Part shown: positions 51,628 to 60,039 of the stretch, piece after piece
How the letters are laid out: each line of letters starts with the position of its first letter
Numbering within the stretch: position 1 is the stretch's first letter
NCBI GenBank assembly: GCA_035458525.1
Contig: DATHZQ010000040.1
Span: 12,732-76,731, forward strand
Length of the DNA: 64,000 bases
Source: DATHZQ01 sp035458525
GTDB lineage: Bacteria > Actinomycetota > Acidimicrobiia > Spongiisociales > UBA5794
Direction: 5' to 3'
Program-made: the position numbers and the translations under genes
Notes under the pieces: generated by a model
Told to the model about the DNA's origin: nothing
The model's database searches: none
Seen by the model: the letters and a program-made list of their open reading frames with translations, nothing else

Positions 51628-52167
51628 ATGTCCAGACGACTCGAGCTCATGCGGCTGCTCGACGGGTTCACCCCGACCGCGTGCGAGCGCCGGGCCATGG
51701 CCGAGATGCGCGCCATCGTCACCGACCCCCGCGACATCCTCTCGGCTTACACCTACGACCCGGGCCACTTCACGGTGAGCGCCTTTGTGACCGATCGCGC
51801 CATGAGCAAGCTCGTGCTCATCCGGCACTCCCGGGTGGGCGCCTGGCTGCAACCGGGCGGGCACATCGAGCCCTCGGACTCGTCGCTCGAATCTGCCGCG
51901 CGTCGGGAGATCTGCGAGGAGACTGGCCTCACGCAGTTCGAGTCCGCTCCCGGGCTCTTCGACGTCGACTCGCACCGGGTGCCGGCATACCGCGGGCAAC
52001 CGTCACACCGTCATTTCGATCTCCGGTTCCGCATGGTCGCATCGGACGACAGCTTGGCCCCGCCACCCGGTGGCGACGAGGTGGCGTGGGTGGTATTCGA
52101 CGACGTGCCGAGTTTGACGGCTGATCGCTCGGTGCTGCGGTCTCTCCAGAAACTGCTGGGACCTTGA
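51628..52167 (+). CDS. Nudix hydrolase
   Basis: A 179-residue Nudix protein. The box reads GGHIEPSDSSLESAARREICEETGL. The REICEETG half that binds Mg is intact, while the first half lacks the usual Glu seven residues before REU. It starts MSRRLELMRLL at the ATG of 51628. The long upstream in-frame stretch is antisense to the surface-protein gene and its promoter gap (51366-51627, no other signal seen). It would hydrolyse a nucleoside-diphosphate-linked substrate; which one is unknown. It converges with the lipoprotein gene, 12 bp between stops. Confidence 0.85.
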   Translation: MSRRLELMRLLDGFTPTACERRAMAEMRAIVTDPRDILSAYTYDPGHFTVSAFVTDRAMSKLVLIRHSRVGAWLQPGGHIEPSDSSLESAARREICEETGLTQFESAPGLFDVDSHRVPAYRGQPSHRHFDLRFRMVASDDSLAPPPGGDEVAWVVFDDVPSLTADRSVLRSLQKLLGP

Positions 52168-52179
52168 GCGGATGCTGGG

Positions 52180-52875
52180 TCAGCGTTTGTACACGATGAT
52201 CTCGCCGTCGCCGGTGGTCAGCGTCACCGTATTGGCGGCTCCGTCCGATCCGTCGATGCGGAGCTCCGTGCGATCCTCCGGTTCGGTGTCGAAGGCATAG
52301 CTGCCGTCGGGGAGTTGCACCGTCACGTCGCCCTTGTCGGTGGCGACGACCAACGTGCTGACGACCTCGTCGAACGTGATGTCGACGTTTCCCTCGCTCG
52401 CTTCGAAGGTCGCAACGTCGCTGACCAAACGAGTCCCCAGCACGTCACCTTCACCAACGATCACCTGGAGGTCTCCGTCGACCGTTGCCAGGGTCACCGC
52501 TCCGATGCTGGTCTCGACCGTGATTGTGCCCGTGATGTTGGACACCACGACGTTGCCGTCGTCGGTCGTGATCACGACGTCGGCGTCCCCAGCCACCAGG
52601 ATGTCGTAGTTGACTGAGCAGTCCGAGCTGCAGTCATCGGCGATGCTCAGCACCCCATCGCCAAGCTCCACGGACGGCGTGGCAGCGCCGTCGACCTCCG
52701 TCTCCACGCTCACCCCGTCGGTAGCGGCGTTTCCGGTCACCGACACATCACCCGCAGCGATATCGACTTCGATTCGCTGGGGTACGTCATCGAACTCCGT
52801 GATGGCGCTGCCGCCATCGCCCCCGCACGCAGCGAGGAGTATTGCGAGGCCAGCGGTGATGAGGCTGATGCGCAT
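52180..52875 (-). CDS. DUF4097-like repeat lipoprotein
   Basis: A 231-residue lipoprotein: a signal peptide of about 16 residues ends in LLAAC, whose Cys would be lipidated. The mature part is a right-handed beta-helix of short repeats with alternating Val/Ile and Asp/Gly (for example ADVVITTDDGNVVVSNITG), as in DUF4097 putative adhesins. A CSSDC pair could form a disulfide. The start is ATG 52875; the much longer frame upstream is antisense. Function is unknown. It lies beside other envelope genes. Confidence 0.82.
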   Translation of the reverse strand: MRISLITAGLAILLAACGGDGGSAITEFDDVPQRIEVDIAAGDVSVTGNAATDGVSVETEVDGAATPSVELGDGVLSIADDCSSDCSVNYDILVAGDADVVITTDDGNVVVSNITGTITVETSIGAVTLATVDGDLQVIVGEGDVLGTRLVSDVATFEASEGNVDITFDEVVSTLVVATDKGDVTVQLPDGSYAFDTEPEDRTELRIDGSDGAANTVTLTTGDGEIIVYKR

Positions 52876-52971
52876 GAACCGTCCTTGTTGACTCAGCCGG
52901 GCGAGGTTAGTGGTGATGGCGGTCCGTTCGTTCGGTGACGCCGGTATCCTCGCCGCCGACAAGGAGCGGAA

Positions 52972-53502
52972 TTGACCGAGAGTCTCAAACGTGTGGTGCA
53001 AGCAGCCCGGTTCGACCGCGATGCGTTCGTGTGGATGGACTTCAACGACCGCGCCACCGGCGACGGCCTCATCATCGTGCTCATCGCTCGCACCCTGCTG
53101 CAGGTTGGTTTCGGCTCGAGCCTGCTGGGCCTGACGACATCGCTGTCCGGTCTGGAGTTTCTCCTTGCGATTGCGATCAACACCGCCGTCTTCTGGCTCG
53201 CCTACAGCGGCATCGTGTACGCCATCGCCCGGTTCCTGATGGAGGCGGGCTCCAGCTATGCGCTCGTTCTGCGCATCACGGCATATGCCTACCCGACGTT
53301 GCTCCTGCTGCTCGTGACCGACCGGCTCGTCAACAACGCCCTCTTGGCGCTGATTCTCGGCAGCCTCTGGTTTCTGGCGATCATGGCCCACGGGATGCGT
53401 TACGCGGCGGATCTGCCATTGGAGCGGGCTGCATTGGCGGCCGGCGGCGGAATGCTGGGTTGGATCATCATCGCCAACATCCTCGGCCGCGGTCTCATCT
53501 GA
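52972..53502 (+). CDS. YIP1-like membrane protein
   Basis: A 176-residue membrane protein with about five hydrophobic helices after a short cytoplasmic N-terminus (FVWMDFNDRATGDGLIIVLIA is typical of Yip1-domain proteins). The TTG start follows AAGGAG at good spacing. It lies 5 bp before truA and is probably co-transcribed with it. Function is unknown; related proteins are widespread in actinobacterial membranes. Confidence 0.75.
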   Translation: MTESLKRVVQAARFDRDAFVWMDFNDRATGDGLIIVLIARTLLQVGFGSSLLGLTTSLSGLEFLLAIAINTAVFWLAYSGIVYAIARFLMEAGSSYALVLRITAYAYPTLLLLLVTDRLVNNALLALILGSLWFLAIMAHGMRYAADLPLERAALAAGGGMLGWIIIANILGRGLI

Positions 53503-53507
53503 CGGGC

Positions 53508-54239
53508 ATGCCCGTCTACCGGCTGGATCTGGCGTACGACGGCTCGGGTTTCCACGGCTATGCGCGTCAGCCGGGCGTCCGCACGGTGCAGGGCGACCTC
53601 GAGGCCGCCCTTTTCCACCACACCGGAGCGGTCGACACGTTCGTGGCCGGACGCACCGACAAGGGCGTTCACGCCGCCGGACAGGTCGCGAGCTTTGCGA
53701 CGGACGCTCCGCTCGACAGCGATCGTGTCCGGCGTTCCTTGAACCGGCAGCTCGCTCCGGAGATCGCTGTGCTGGCGCTTGCGGTTGCTCCAGATGACTT
53801 CCACGCTCGATTCTCGGCGACCGGTCGATCGTATCGCTACCTCGTGCTCGATCGTGAGGCCCCTGATCCGTTTCTCGCTGCGACAGCCTGGCACTACGGG
53901 CAAGGCCTGGATGAGAGGGCGATGGACGCCGCAACGGCGGCGCTGGTCGGCGAACACGATTTCGCGTCGTTCTGCAGGCGTTCCGGAGACCGCAGCACCA
54001 TCCGCCTCGTGCGCTCGGCCGGGTGGATGCGGGTGAGGGTAGGGCTGCTTGCGTTCGACATCGAGGCGTCGTCGTTCTGTCACCAGATGGTGCGTTCGGC
54101 CGTCGCGCTGTCGGTCGAGGTAGGCCGCGGGCGAGTTGATGCGGCTGCGGTGCCGGCGATCATCGAGGCGAAGGACCGTCACGCCGCCAAGGGTGCCGCT
54201 CCGCCCCACGGCCTCACGCTGATGCGCGTGGACTACTGA
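53508..54239 (+). CDS. truA: tRNA pseudouridine(38-40) synthase
   Basis: A 243-residue enzyme forming pseudouridine at positions 38-40 of the tRNA anticodon arm. LAYDGSGFHGYARQPGVRTVQG is the family start, and GRTDKGVHAAGQV contains the catalytic Asp. EASSFCHQMVRSAV lies near the end. The length is normal. In many actinobacteria it directly follows rplQ; here about 5 kb of envelope genes intervene. Confidence 0.95.
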   Translation: MPVYRLDLAYDGSGFHGYARQPGVRTVQGDLEAALFHHTGAVDTFVAGRTDKGVHAAGQVASFATDAPLDSDRVRRSLNRQLAPEIAVLALAVAPDDFHARFSATGRSYRYLVLDREAPDPFLAATAWHYGQGLDERAMDAATAALVGEHDFASFCRRSGDRSTIRLVRSAGWMRVRVGLLAFDIEASSFCHQMVRSAVALSVEVGRGRVDAAAVPAIIEAKDRHAAKGAAPPHGLTLMRVDY

Positions 54240-54259
54240 GCCGTCGGCGCTCCGCCGCT

Positions 54260-54288
54260 TTGCTGAGCAAGCGCGAATCCGGTACGAT
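54260..54288 (+). promoter_or_regulatory. Promoter of the rplM-rpsI operon
   Basis: TTGCTG (54260-54265) and TACGAT (54283-54288) have a 17-base spacer, a good sigma-70-type match. It lies in the 114-bp gap between truA and rplM. Confidence 0.7.
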
Positions 54289-54353
54289 GCCGCTTCGCTC
54301 CTGGGTCCCCGGAGCGCTCTCCCGTGCCCGACTCTCTCGTTACGGATGCGCAC

Positions 54354-54812
54354 ATGAAGCCAAAGCTCCAGAAGACCTTCACGCCGAAGCCCGGTGATAT
54401 TCAGCGGCAGTGGTTCGTCGTCGATGCCGACGGTCAGACGCTGGGCCGGTTTGCGTCCGAGATCGCGCGAATCCTGCGCGGGAAGCACAAGCCGACGTTC
54501 GCACCGCACGTCGACGGTGGTGACTACGTGATCGTGGTCAACGCCGAGAAGGTCGCGGTCACCGGGAACAAGGAAGTCACGAAGATGTACTACCGCCACT
54601 CGGGATTCCCGGGTGGCCTGACCGAGATGAACCTCGCAGAGCTGCGGGCGAAGTATCCAGAGCGCATCATCGAGGGTGCGGTCAGGGGCATGCTTCCGAA
54701 GAACAAGCTCGGGCGCCAGATGTTCGGCAAGCTCAAGGTGTACGCCGGCCCGGACCATCCCCATGCCGCCCAGAAGCCCGAGACGCTCGAGATTGGAAAG
54801 GTCTCCGCCTGA
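54354..54812 (+). CDS. rplM: 50S ribosomal protein L13
   Basis: A 152-residue early-assembly protein. It contains RQWFVVDADGQTLGRFASEIARILRGKHKPTFAPHVDGGDYV and AVRGMLPKNKLGRQMFGKLKVY. ATG 54354 (MKPKLQKTFTPK) fits the family; GTG 54324 would add ten residues without homology. The stop overlaps rpsI by one base. Confidence 0.96.
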   Translation: MKPKLQKTFTPKPGDIQRQWFVVDADGQTLGRFASEIARILRGKHKPTFAPHVDGGDYVIVVNAEKVAVTGNKEVTKMYYRHSGFPGGLTEMNLAELRAKYPERIIEGAVRGMLPKNKLGRQMFGKLKVYAGPDHPHAAQKPETLEIGKVSA

Positions 54813-55204
54813 TGTCGAAGCCGCTTGCCCAGACCACCGGCCGCCGCAAGAGCTCCGTAGCGCGCGTCCGCCTGTACGACGGAACGGGCGACTTCAAACT
54901 CAACGGACGCTCTCTGGACACCTACTTCCCGCAATTGGCGCTGCGGCTTCGCGTGCTGGAGCCATTGAAGACCGTCGAGGTCGAGGGACGCTACGACGTG
55001 CACGCCACCATTCACGGCGGCGGCTACACCGGGCAGACGGATGCGCTTCGCCTCGGCATCGCCCGAGCGCTCGTCGAGGTCGATCCCGAGCTGCGGCCTG
55101 CGCTCAAGAAGGAGGGCTTGCTCACTCGCGACGCCCGCCGCGTCGAGCGCAAGAAGTACGGTCTTCGCAAGGCGCGTCGCGCCCCGCAGTTCACCAAGCG
55201 CTGA
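54812..55204 (+). CDS. rpsI: 30S ribosomal protein S9
   Basis: A 130-residue protein whose C-terminal Arg (KKYGLRKARRAPQFTKR) reaches the P-site tRNA. The start TTGRRKSSVARVRL and HGGGYTGQTDALRLGIARAL are diagnostic. It is translationally coupled to rplM. glmM begins 16 bp downstream. Confidence 0.97.
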   Translation: MSKPLAQTTGRRKSSVARVRLYDGTGDFKLNGRSLDTYFPQLALRLRVLEPLKTVEVEGRYDVHATIHGGGYTGQTDALRLGIARALVEVDPELRPALKKEGLLTRDARRVERKKYGLRKARRAPQFTKR

Positions 55205-55220
55205 TCAGCGCTTCGGGTCG

Positions 55221-56534
55221 ATGGCCCCACGTCTCTTCGGAACGGACGGCGTTCGCGGTGTCGCCAACGCGGAACTGACTCCGCAGCTTGCGTTCGACCT
55301 CGCCCGCGCCGCCGGACAGTCGGTGCATGGACCCGTCCTCATAGGTCGTGACACCCGCCGCTCCGGCCCCATGCTCACGGCTGCACTCGTTGCCGGCTTC
55401 AACTCGGTCGGCGTCGACACCGTGGATCTCGGTGTGATCCCCGTCGGGGGTGTTGCCCGCCTCACCAACCACACCCATGCCGAGCTTGGTGTCATGGTGA
55501 GCGCATCGCACAACCCGGCACCCGACAACGGCATCAAGCTGATCGGCATGGCGGGCAACAAACTGCCTGACGAGCAAGAGGCAGTCATCGAGGCGCGCTA
55601 TCGCAGCGACGCTCCGTATCCGTCGCCGGTGGGGGCGGAGGTCGGGAACTCACTTCGTGACGACCACGCAGTGCATCGCTACCTCACCCTGATCAAGGGT
55701 GGTCGCGGCCGCGTGCTCGAAGGTATGAACCTCGTGCTCGACTGTGCCAACGGCGCCGCTTACGAGGCGGCGCCTGCGCTGTTCCGTGAGCTGGGGGCCA
55801 GGGTCGAGGTCTTTGCGGCCGCACCGAATGGCGTCAATATCAACGATGGCTGGGGGGCGACGCATCCCGAGACGCTGGCCCAGCACGTGTCCGGCCGCGT
55901 CGGATTCTGTTTCGATGGGGATGCAGATCGACTCATTGCCGTCGACGAGGATGGGGTGGTCGCCAACGGCGACGTCATCATGGCGATTCTCGCAAGTCGC
56001 ATGAAGTCGGCCGGCACGCTGGCCGGCGATCATGTCGTCGCAACGGTGATGTCGAACTTGGGGTTCAAGCAGGCGATGCGGCGACTCGGCATCTCGATAC
56101 ACGAGACCAAGGTGGGCGACCGGTACGTGCTCGAAGAGATGCACCGGTCCGGTGCGGTGTTGGGGGGCGAGCAGTCCGGCCACATCGTGCTCGAAGATCG
56201 GTTGAGTGGCGACGGCCTGCGCACCGCCATCCGGTTGGCCGAGGTGATGGCGGAAACCGGATCGGAATTGCGTGACCTCCGCAAGGTCATGACCGAGTTC
56301 CCTCAGGTCCTGCAGAACCTGACCGTGCGAGACAAGAACGGGCTCGATGCCGCCGCCACCGTGTGGGACGCCGTGTCAGAAGCCGAGGCGGAGCTGGGCG
56401 AGAACGGACGCGTGCTCGTCCGCGCTTCCGGCACAGAACCGATCGTGCGCGTGATGGTGGAGGCTCCCACCGCGCACACCGCCGAAGACGTCGCCACCGG
56501 AATCAGCAAGGTCGTCGTCGCCGAGCTGGGCTAG
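55221..56534 (+). CDS. glmM: Phosphoglucosamine mutase
   Basis: A 437-residue enzyme converting glucosamine-6-phosphate to glucosamine-1-phosphate for UDP-GlcNAc and peptidoglycan. The start RLFGTDGVRGVAN, the active-site Ser loop MVSASHNPAPDNG, the Mg loop FDGDADR, GGEQSGHIV and the phosphate loop RASGTEPIVRVM are all present. The ATG at 55221 is chosen because the family sequence begins there; a longer frame overlaps rpsI. glmS follows after a 332-bp leader holding a ribozyme. Confidence 0.96.
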   Translation: MAPRLFGTDGVRGVANAELTPQLAFDLARAAGQSVHGPVLIGRDTRRSGPMLTAALVAGFNSVGVDTVDLGVIPVGGVARLTNHTHAELGVMVSASHNPAPDNGIKLIGMAGNKLPDEQEAVIEARYRSDAPYPSPVGAEVGNSLRDDHAVHRYLTLIKGGRGRVLEGMNLVLDCANGAAYEAAPALFRELGARVEVFAAAPNGVNINDGWGATHPETLAQHVSGRVGFCFDGDADRLIAVDEDGVVANGDVIMAILASRMKSAGTLAGDHVVATVMSNLGFKQAMRRLGISIHETKVGDRYVLEEMHRSGAVLGGEQSGHIVLEDRLSGDGLRTAIRLAEVMAETGSELRDLRKVMTEFPQVLQNLTVRDKNGLDAAATVWDAVSEAEAELGENGRVLVRASGTEPIVRVMVEAPTAHTAEDVATGISKVVVAELG

Positions 56535-56612
56535 TCCACGCGACTCGCCTGCCGAACTCGAGCGCCGCAGGTCCGGCATCGCGGGGGGTCCCAAGACCTA
56601 TGGCGCAACACC

Positions 56613-56641
56613 TCGACCGGTCTATCCTGATCGGGTACAAC
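56613..56641 (+). promoter_or_regulatory. Possible promoter of glmS
   Basis: TCGACC and TACAAC are separated by 17 bases, placing a start point about 20 bases upstream of the ribozyme cleavage site. A TATCCT at 56623-56628 is an alternative -10. The first ~75 bp of the 332-bp glmM-glmS gap hold nothing else that I can recognise. Confidence 0.4.
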
Positions 56642-56665
56642 CGACGACCGGAGCATCCAACCTCA

Positions 56666-56807
56666 AGCGCCCGGCCTCATCCGTGAGGTGACGAGGAAGA
56701 GGGAGTATCGAACGATTCGGCGGATGCCCTCTCGGCCCCCCAGGGTCGTGACGATGTGGGCCAAAGCCCGAGGGTGACCTCGGTGACAACGTCCACGTCG
56801 GTCTGGG
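56666..56807 (+). ncRNA. glmS self-cleaving ribozyme/riboswitch
   Basis: The leader carries the glmS ribozyme core. The cleavage site is A|GCGCC, between 56666 and 56667. Next come P1 (CCTCA-TCCG-TGAGG), then GACGAGG, AGGGAGTATCGA and TTCGGCGGATGCCCT, which correspond in order to the conserved GACGAGG, TATCGA and CGGCGG(A/G)TGCCCT blocks. GGGCCAAAGCCC then precedes P4 (CCGAGG-GTGA-CCTCGG, GNRA loop). CGATGTGG pairs with CCACGTCG, and CCCAG with CTGGG, to close P3. The ribozyme uses glucosamine-6-phosphate as coenzyme, cleaves its own mRNA and so lowers GlmS. It sits exactly upstream of glmS. Confidence 0.93.
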
Positions 56808-56830
56808 AACGGACATCGACGTGTCCGTTC
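56807..56830 (+). promoter_or_regulatory. Hairpin between ribozyme and glmS ribosome-binding site
   Basis: GAACGGACA pairs perfectly with TGTCCGTTC around TCGACG, directly after the ribozyme and 20 bases before the AAGGAGGT site (56851-56858). It may insulate the ribozyme fold or protect the mRNA. Confidence 0.6.
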
Positions 56831-56866
56831 TTCGAGCTCCGGTCCCGAACAAGGAGGTCCGCGCGC

Positions 56867-58690
56867 GTGTGCGGAATCATGGGATACGTAGGGCCGCGCA
56901 CGGCGGCGCCGCTCATCCTCGACGGCCTGCGCCGCTTGGAGTACCGCGGCTACGACTCAGCCGGCATCGCCGTCGCCAACGGCGACATTCAGGTCCGCAA
57001 GGCGGAGGGGAAGATCGAACGACTGTCCAACCTCCTTGCGGACGATCCGCTCGAAGGTACGGTCGGCATCGGCCACACCCGTTGGGCGACGCACGGCGAG
57101 CCGAGTGACATCAACGCCCACCCCCACACCGACCCCTCTGGTCGATTTGTGGTGGTGCACAACGGAATCATCGAGAACTTCCACGAGCTGAAGCAGCGGC
57201 TTGCAGAAGCGGGTCATGCGTTCCAGTCCGAGACCGATTCCGAAATCCTCGCCCACCTCGTCGCACTGGAGTACGACGGCGACCTCGTCGCCGCGGTGCG
57301 TCGTGCCATCGGCCACGCCGAAGGGGCCTACGCCCTGGTGGTGATGACTGCGGAAGAGCCGGGCAAGATCGTGGCCGTTCGCAAGATCAGCCCGCTCGTT
57401 GTGGGGCTTGGAGACGGTGAGACGTTTCTCGCCTCGGACATCCCCGCGGTGCTGCAACACACCAGAGACTTCCTCATCGTGGAGGACGGCGAGCTGGTGG
57501 TCGTCGATGCCAACGGTGCGACCGTCGAGCTCATCGAAGGCGGTGCCGTCGATCGGGAAGTCCTGCATGTCGATTGGGACGCCGAGCAAGCCGAAAAGGG
57601 CGGCTACGAGCACTTCATGCTCAAGGAGATCAACGAGCAGCCGGCCGTGGTGACCGAGACCGTTGGCGGTCGGCTGGACGGCGACGGTGAAGTATGGCTC
57701 GAGGACGTGCACTTCGATGACGAGTTTGCGCGAAACCTCGAGCGCATCTGGATCACCGCATGCGGGACCGCGCTGCACGCTGGCCTGGTCGGCCGCGAGA
57801 TCTTCCAGCGCATCCTGCGGATCCCTACGTCGGTCGAGTTCGCTCATGAGATGCGGTACGGCGATCCGCTCGTCGAGTCCGGCAGCCTGACGATCGCCAT
57901 CAGCCAGTCCGGCGAGACGGCCGACACGCTGGCGGCGGCGCGACTGGCGCACGAGCGCGGCTCTCGCCTGCTGGCCCTGACGAACGTCGTCGGATCGACG
58001 CTCAGCCGCGAGGCCGACGACATCCTGTACACCAGGGCCGGGCCCGAGATCTCCGTCGCCTCGACAAAGGCATACGTGGCGATGCTGATCGCCGAGTACC
58101 TGCTGGCGTTGCGCATCGGAAGAGCGCGGGGCGTCGTGGATGAAGCGCTCGCACAGCGCGTGGCTCGCGGGCTGCACCTGCTGCCTGCGCAGATCGAGGG
58201 CATCCTCGAACGAGAGGACGAGGCGGTGAAGGCGGCGCACGCGATCGCTGACGCCGACGACGTGTACTTCATCGGCCGTGGACTCGACTATGCCGTGGCC
58301 ATGGAAGGCTCCTTGAAGCTGAAAGAGATCAGCTATCTGCACTCGGAGGCGATGCCGGCCGGCGAGCTGAAGCACGGCACGCTTGCCCTCGTCACCCACG
58401 GGACGCCCGTGATCGTCGTGTTGACCCAGACCGCCGTGTACGACAAGACGATGTCGGCAGTGCAAGAGGTGAAAGCTCGTGGCGCCACCGTCCTGGCGGT
58501 GGCCTACGAGGACGACGACAAGATCGGCAACTTCGCAGATGCCGTCATCCGTATCCCGCGCAACGACGACCTGCTGAGCCCGGTGGCGGCCATCGTGCCG
58601 TTGCAGTTGCTTGCGTATCACGTCGCCAAGCTGCGGGGACACGACATCGACCAACCCCGCAATCTCGCCAAGTCGGTGACGGTGGAGTGA
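56867..58690 (+). CDS. glmS: Glutamine-fructose-6-phosphate aminotransferase (isomerising)
   Basis: A 607-residue enzyme making glucosamine-6-phosphate from fructose-6-phosphate and glutamine. The GTG start gives M-CGIMGYVG, so Cys1 becomes the glutaminase nucleophile after Met removal. The glutaminase domain spans about residues 1-220 (TRWATHGEPSDINAHPH). Two SIS domains follow, with ISQSGETADTLAA and SEAMPAGELKHG. The C-terminus is the conserved PRNLAKSVTVE. It starts 8 bases after a strong AAGGAGGT site and is controlled by the upstream ribozyme. Confidence 0.97.
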   Translation: MCGIMGYVGPRTAAPLILDGLRRLEYRGYDSAGIAVANGDIQVRKAEGKIERLSNLLADDPLEGTVGIGHTRWATHGEPSDINAHPHTDPSGRFVVVHNGIIENFHELKQRLAEAGHAFQSETDSEILAHLVALEYDGDLVAAVRRAIGHAEGAYALVVMTAEEPGKIVAVRKISPLVVGLGDGETFLASDIPAVLQHTRDFLIVEDGELVVVDANGATVELIEGGAVDREVLHVDWDAEQAEKGGYEHFMLKEINEQPAVVTETVGGRLDGDGEVWLEDVHFDDEFARNLERIWITACGTALHAGLVGREIFQRILRIPTSVEFAHEMRYGDPLVESGSLTIAISQSGETADTLAAARLAHERGSRLLALTNVVGSTLSREADDILYTRAGPEISVASTKAYVAMLIAEYLLALRIGRARGVVDEALAQRVARGLHLLPAQIEGILEREDEAVKAAHAIADADDVYFIGRGLDYAVAMEGSLKLKEISYLHSEAMPAGELKHGTLALVTHGTPVIVVLTQTAVYDKTMSAVQEVKARGATVLAVAYEDDDKIGNFADAVIRIPRNDDLLSPVAAIVPLQLLAYHVAKLRGHDIDQPRNLAKSVTVE

Positions 58691-58699
58691 CGAGAGGTT

Positions 58700-58718
58700 C
58701 CGCCGGTGCTGCCGGCGG
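58700..58718 (+). terminator. First hairpin after glmS
   Basis: CCGCCGG pairs with CCGGCGG around a 5-base loop, 10 bp after the glmS stop. It precedes a second, longer stem at 58741-58773. Confidence 0.55.
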
Positions 58719-58740
58719 GCTACTCCTCGGGAGGGAAGGA

Positions 58741-58773
58741 ACCGAAGAGGCCCTGCCAAGGGGCCCCTTCGGT
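58741..58773. terminator. Main terminator of glmS
   Basis: ACCGAAG and GGCCC pair with GGGCC and CTTCGGT, with single unpaired bases between the two stems, followed by GTGCGTTTCG. It lies between glmS and the oppositely oriented AHSA1 remnant, so it could act on both strands. Confidence 0.75.
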
Positions 58774-58796
58774 GCGTTTCGCCGCGTTGCCGATCA

Positions 58797-58970
58797 CTAG
58801 GCGGGCGGGAGGGGTGCTCCTGTCTCGAGCAGCGTCTTCATGCCGGACACGATCAGCGGGAATCCGTTCACGAAATCGTTGAGCGTCTTGGAGTCGTCTG
58901 CCACGTCGGACAGCTCGATGGTCAGTTGTGCCAGCTGCCCGCTCTGCGCCACTCTCCAGATCTCACATGC
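58797..58970 (-). pseudogene. AHSA1/SRPBCC family remnant (C-terminal only)
   Basis: About 57 codons resemble the C-terminal strand and helix of AHSA1 (SRPBCC) proteins: QLTIELSDV, then GFPLIVSGMKTLLETGAPL. Complete proteins are about 150 residues. Upstream of 58970 the frame continues as non-homologous, low-complexity sequence that runs into the start of the divergent winged-helix gene. It looks like a gene cut by a deletion. Confidence 0.6.
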
Positions 58971-59034
58971 GGGCCCTGGCGGTGATCTCGCCGTCTGCGG
59001 CGATCGAGCCGTCACCGTTGCAGCCGTTCCTGCA

Positions 59035-59980
59035 ATGACCCGACTCGTTGCCGAAACGCTTCGGCGCGTCGCACGGGCGGGGCTGCAGGACAGCATGCCT
59101 CGCGCTGCGGTGCTCTTCATTCACGCCCGTGTCCAGTCGACGCATCCAACGATTGTGGAGGACGCTTCGCTGGTTCAGCTGTGGGGTCCGCGGTTCAGCG
59201 TCTACGCCGTTGCAGCGGAGGATCGCGCCGTGTTCACGCTCGGCCGTTTGCCGATGGATCGACGACGCCGGGCGCGGGCGGTAGATCTTGCCGATCGACT
59301 GGAGGACCTGCTGGGCGGCGGCGCCATGCCGTTCGGGGAAGCGGGGAGCGCGCTCGGGGAGCAGCCCAAACAACTTCGCTATGCAGCACCGACCGGCAGG
59401 GTCCTGCTTCGATGGGACGGCGCCAGGCAACCCACCGTTTGGATCGCGGCGCCTCCGCGGGATGACCCTGATTGGGCTCGTCTGGAGCTGGCTCGGCGAT
59501 ACCTGCACACGCGCGGTCCGGCGACGGCGGACGACTTCTCCCAGTGGGCCGGGATCAACCGAACCGCGGCTGCGGCAACCTTCGATGCGCTTGCCGATTC
59601 GTTGATCCCGGTCGTCACGCCGTTCGGTGAGGCCGACGTTCTCGCCGCCGACGAAGACGCCCTCGCCGGTAGGTCGGGCCGACCTGCGCGTGTACGCCTG
59701 CTGCCCAGCGGCGACACCTACACCTTGCTGCAGGGCAGGCAGCGTGAGCTGCTCGTTGCCGACGCCGAGCGGCGCAAAGAGGTTTGGCCGTCCCGTGTTT
59801 GGCCCGGGACCGTGCTCGTCGATGGCGAAGTCGTGGGCACATGGCGTCGGGCAGATCGCACCGTGACCTTCGATGTGTGGCAACACCTCACGAGCGATAC
59901 CCGCAAGGTTGGTCGAGGACGAGGCGATGTCGCTCCCCATTCCCGGCAGTCGACCGATGACGGTGCGCTGGGACAGCTGA
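59035..59980 (+). pseudogene. Winged-helix DNA-binding domain protein (HTH_42/AlkZ-like), frameshifted near the end
   Basis: About 290 residues match the winged-helix family that includes the DNA glycosylase AlkZ: AGLQDSMPRAAVLFIHARV, SLVQLWGPRFSVYAVAAED with FTLGRLP, RRYLHTRGPATADDFSQWAG and DGEVVGTWRR. After LTSDTRK the frame breaks. Removing one G near 59910 gives VEDEAMSLPIPGSRPMTVRWD and a stop at 59978-59980, the normal family C-terminus. Without that correction the frame reads through to AcpS. Only the last ~20 residues are affected, so a sequencing error or a mild mutation is possible. The ATG at 59035 is the likely start. Confidence 0.72.
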
Positions 59981-60039
59981 GGTCCACCCGCGTCGGGACG
60001 GTCGGCGTATCGGTTGCTGCCTCGCTAGCGTTCCACGCC

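Noticed and set aside
56957..58759. 600-codon open frame antisense to glmS
   Set aside because: Shadow of glmS; composition is His/Arg/Asp-rich without recognisable domains.
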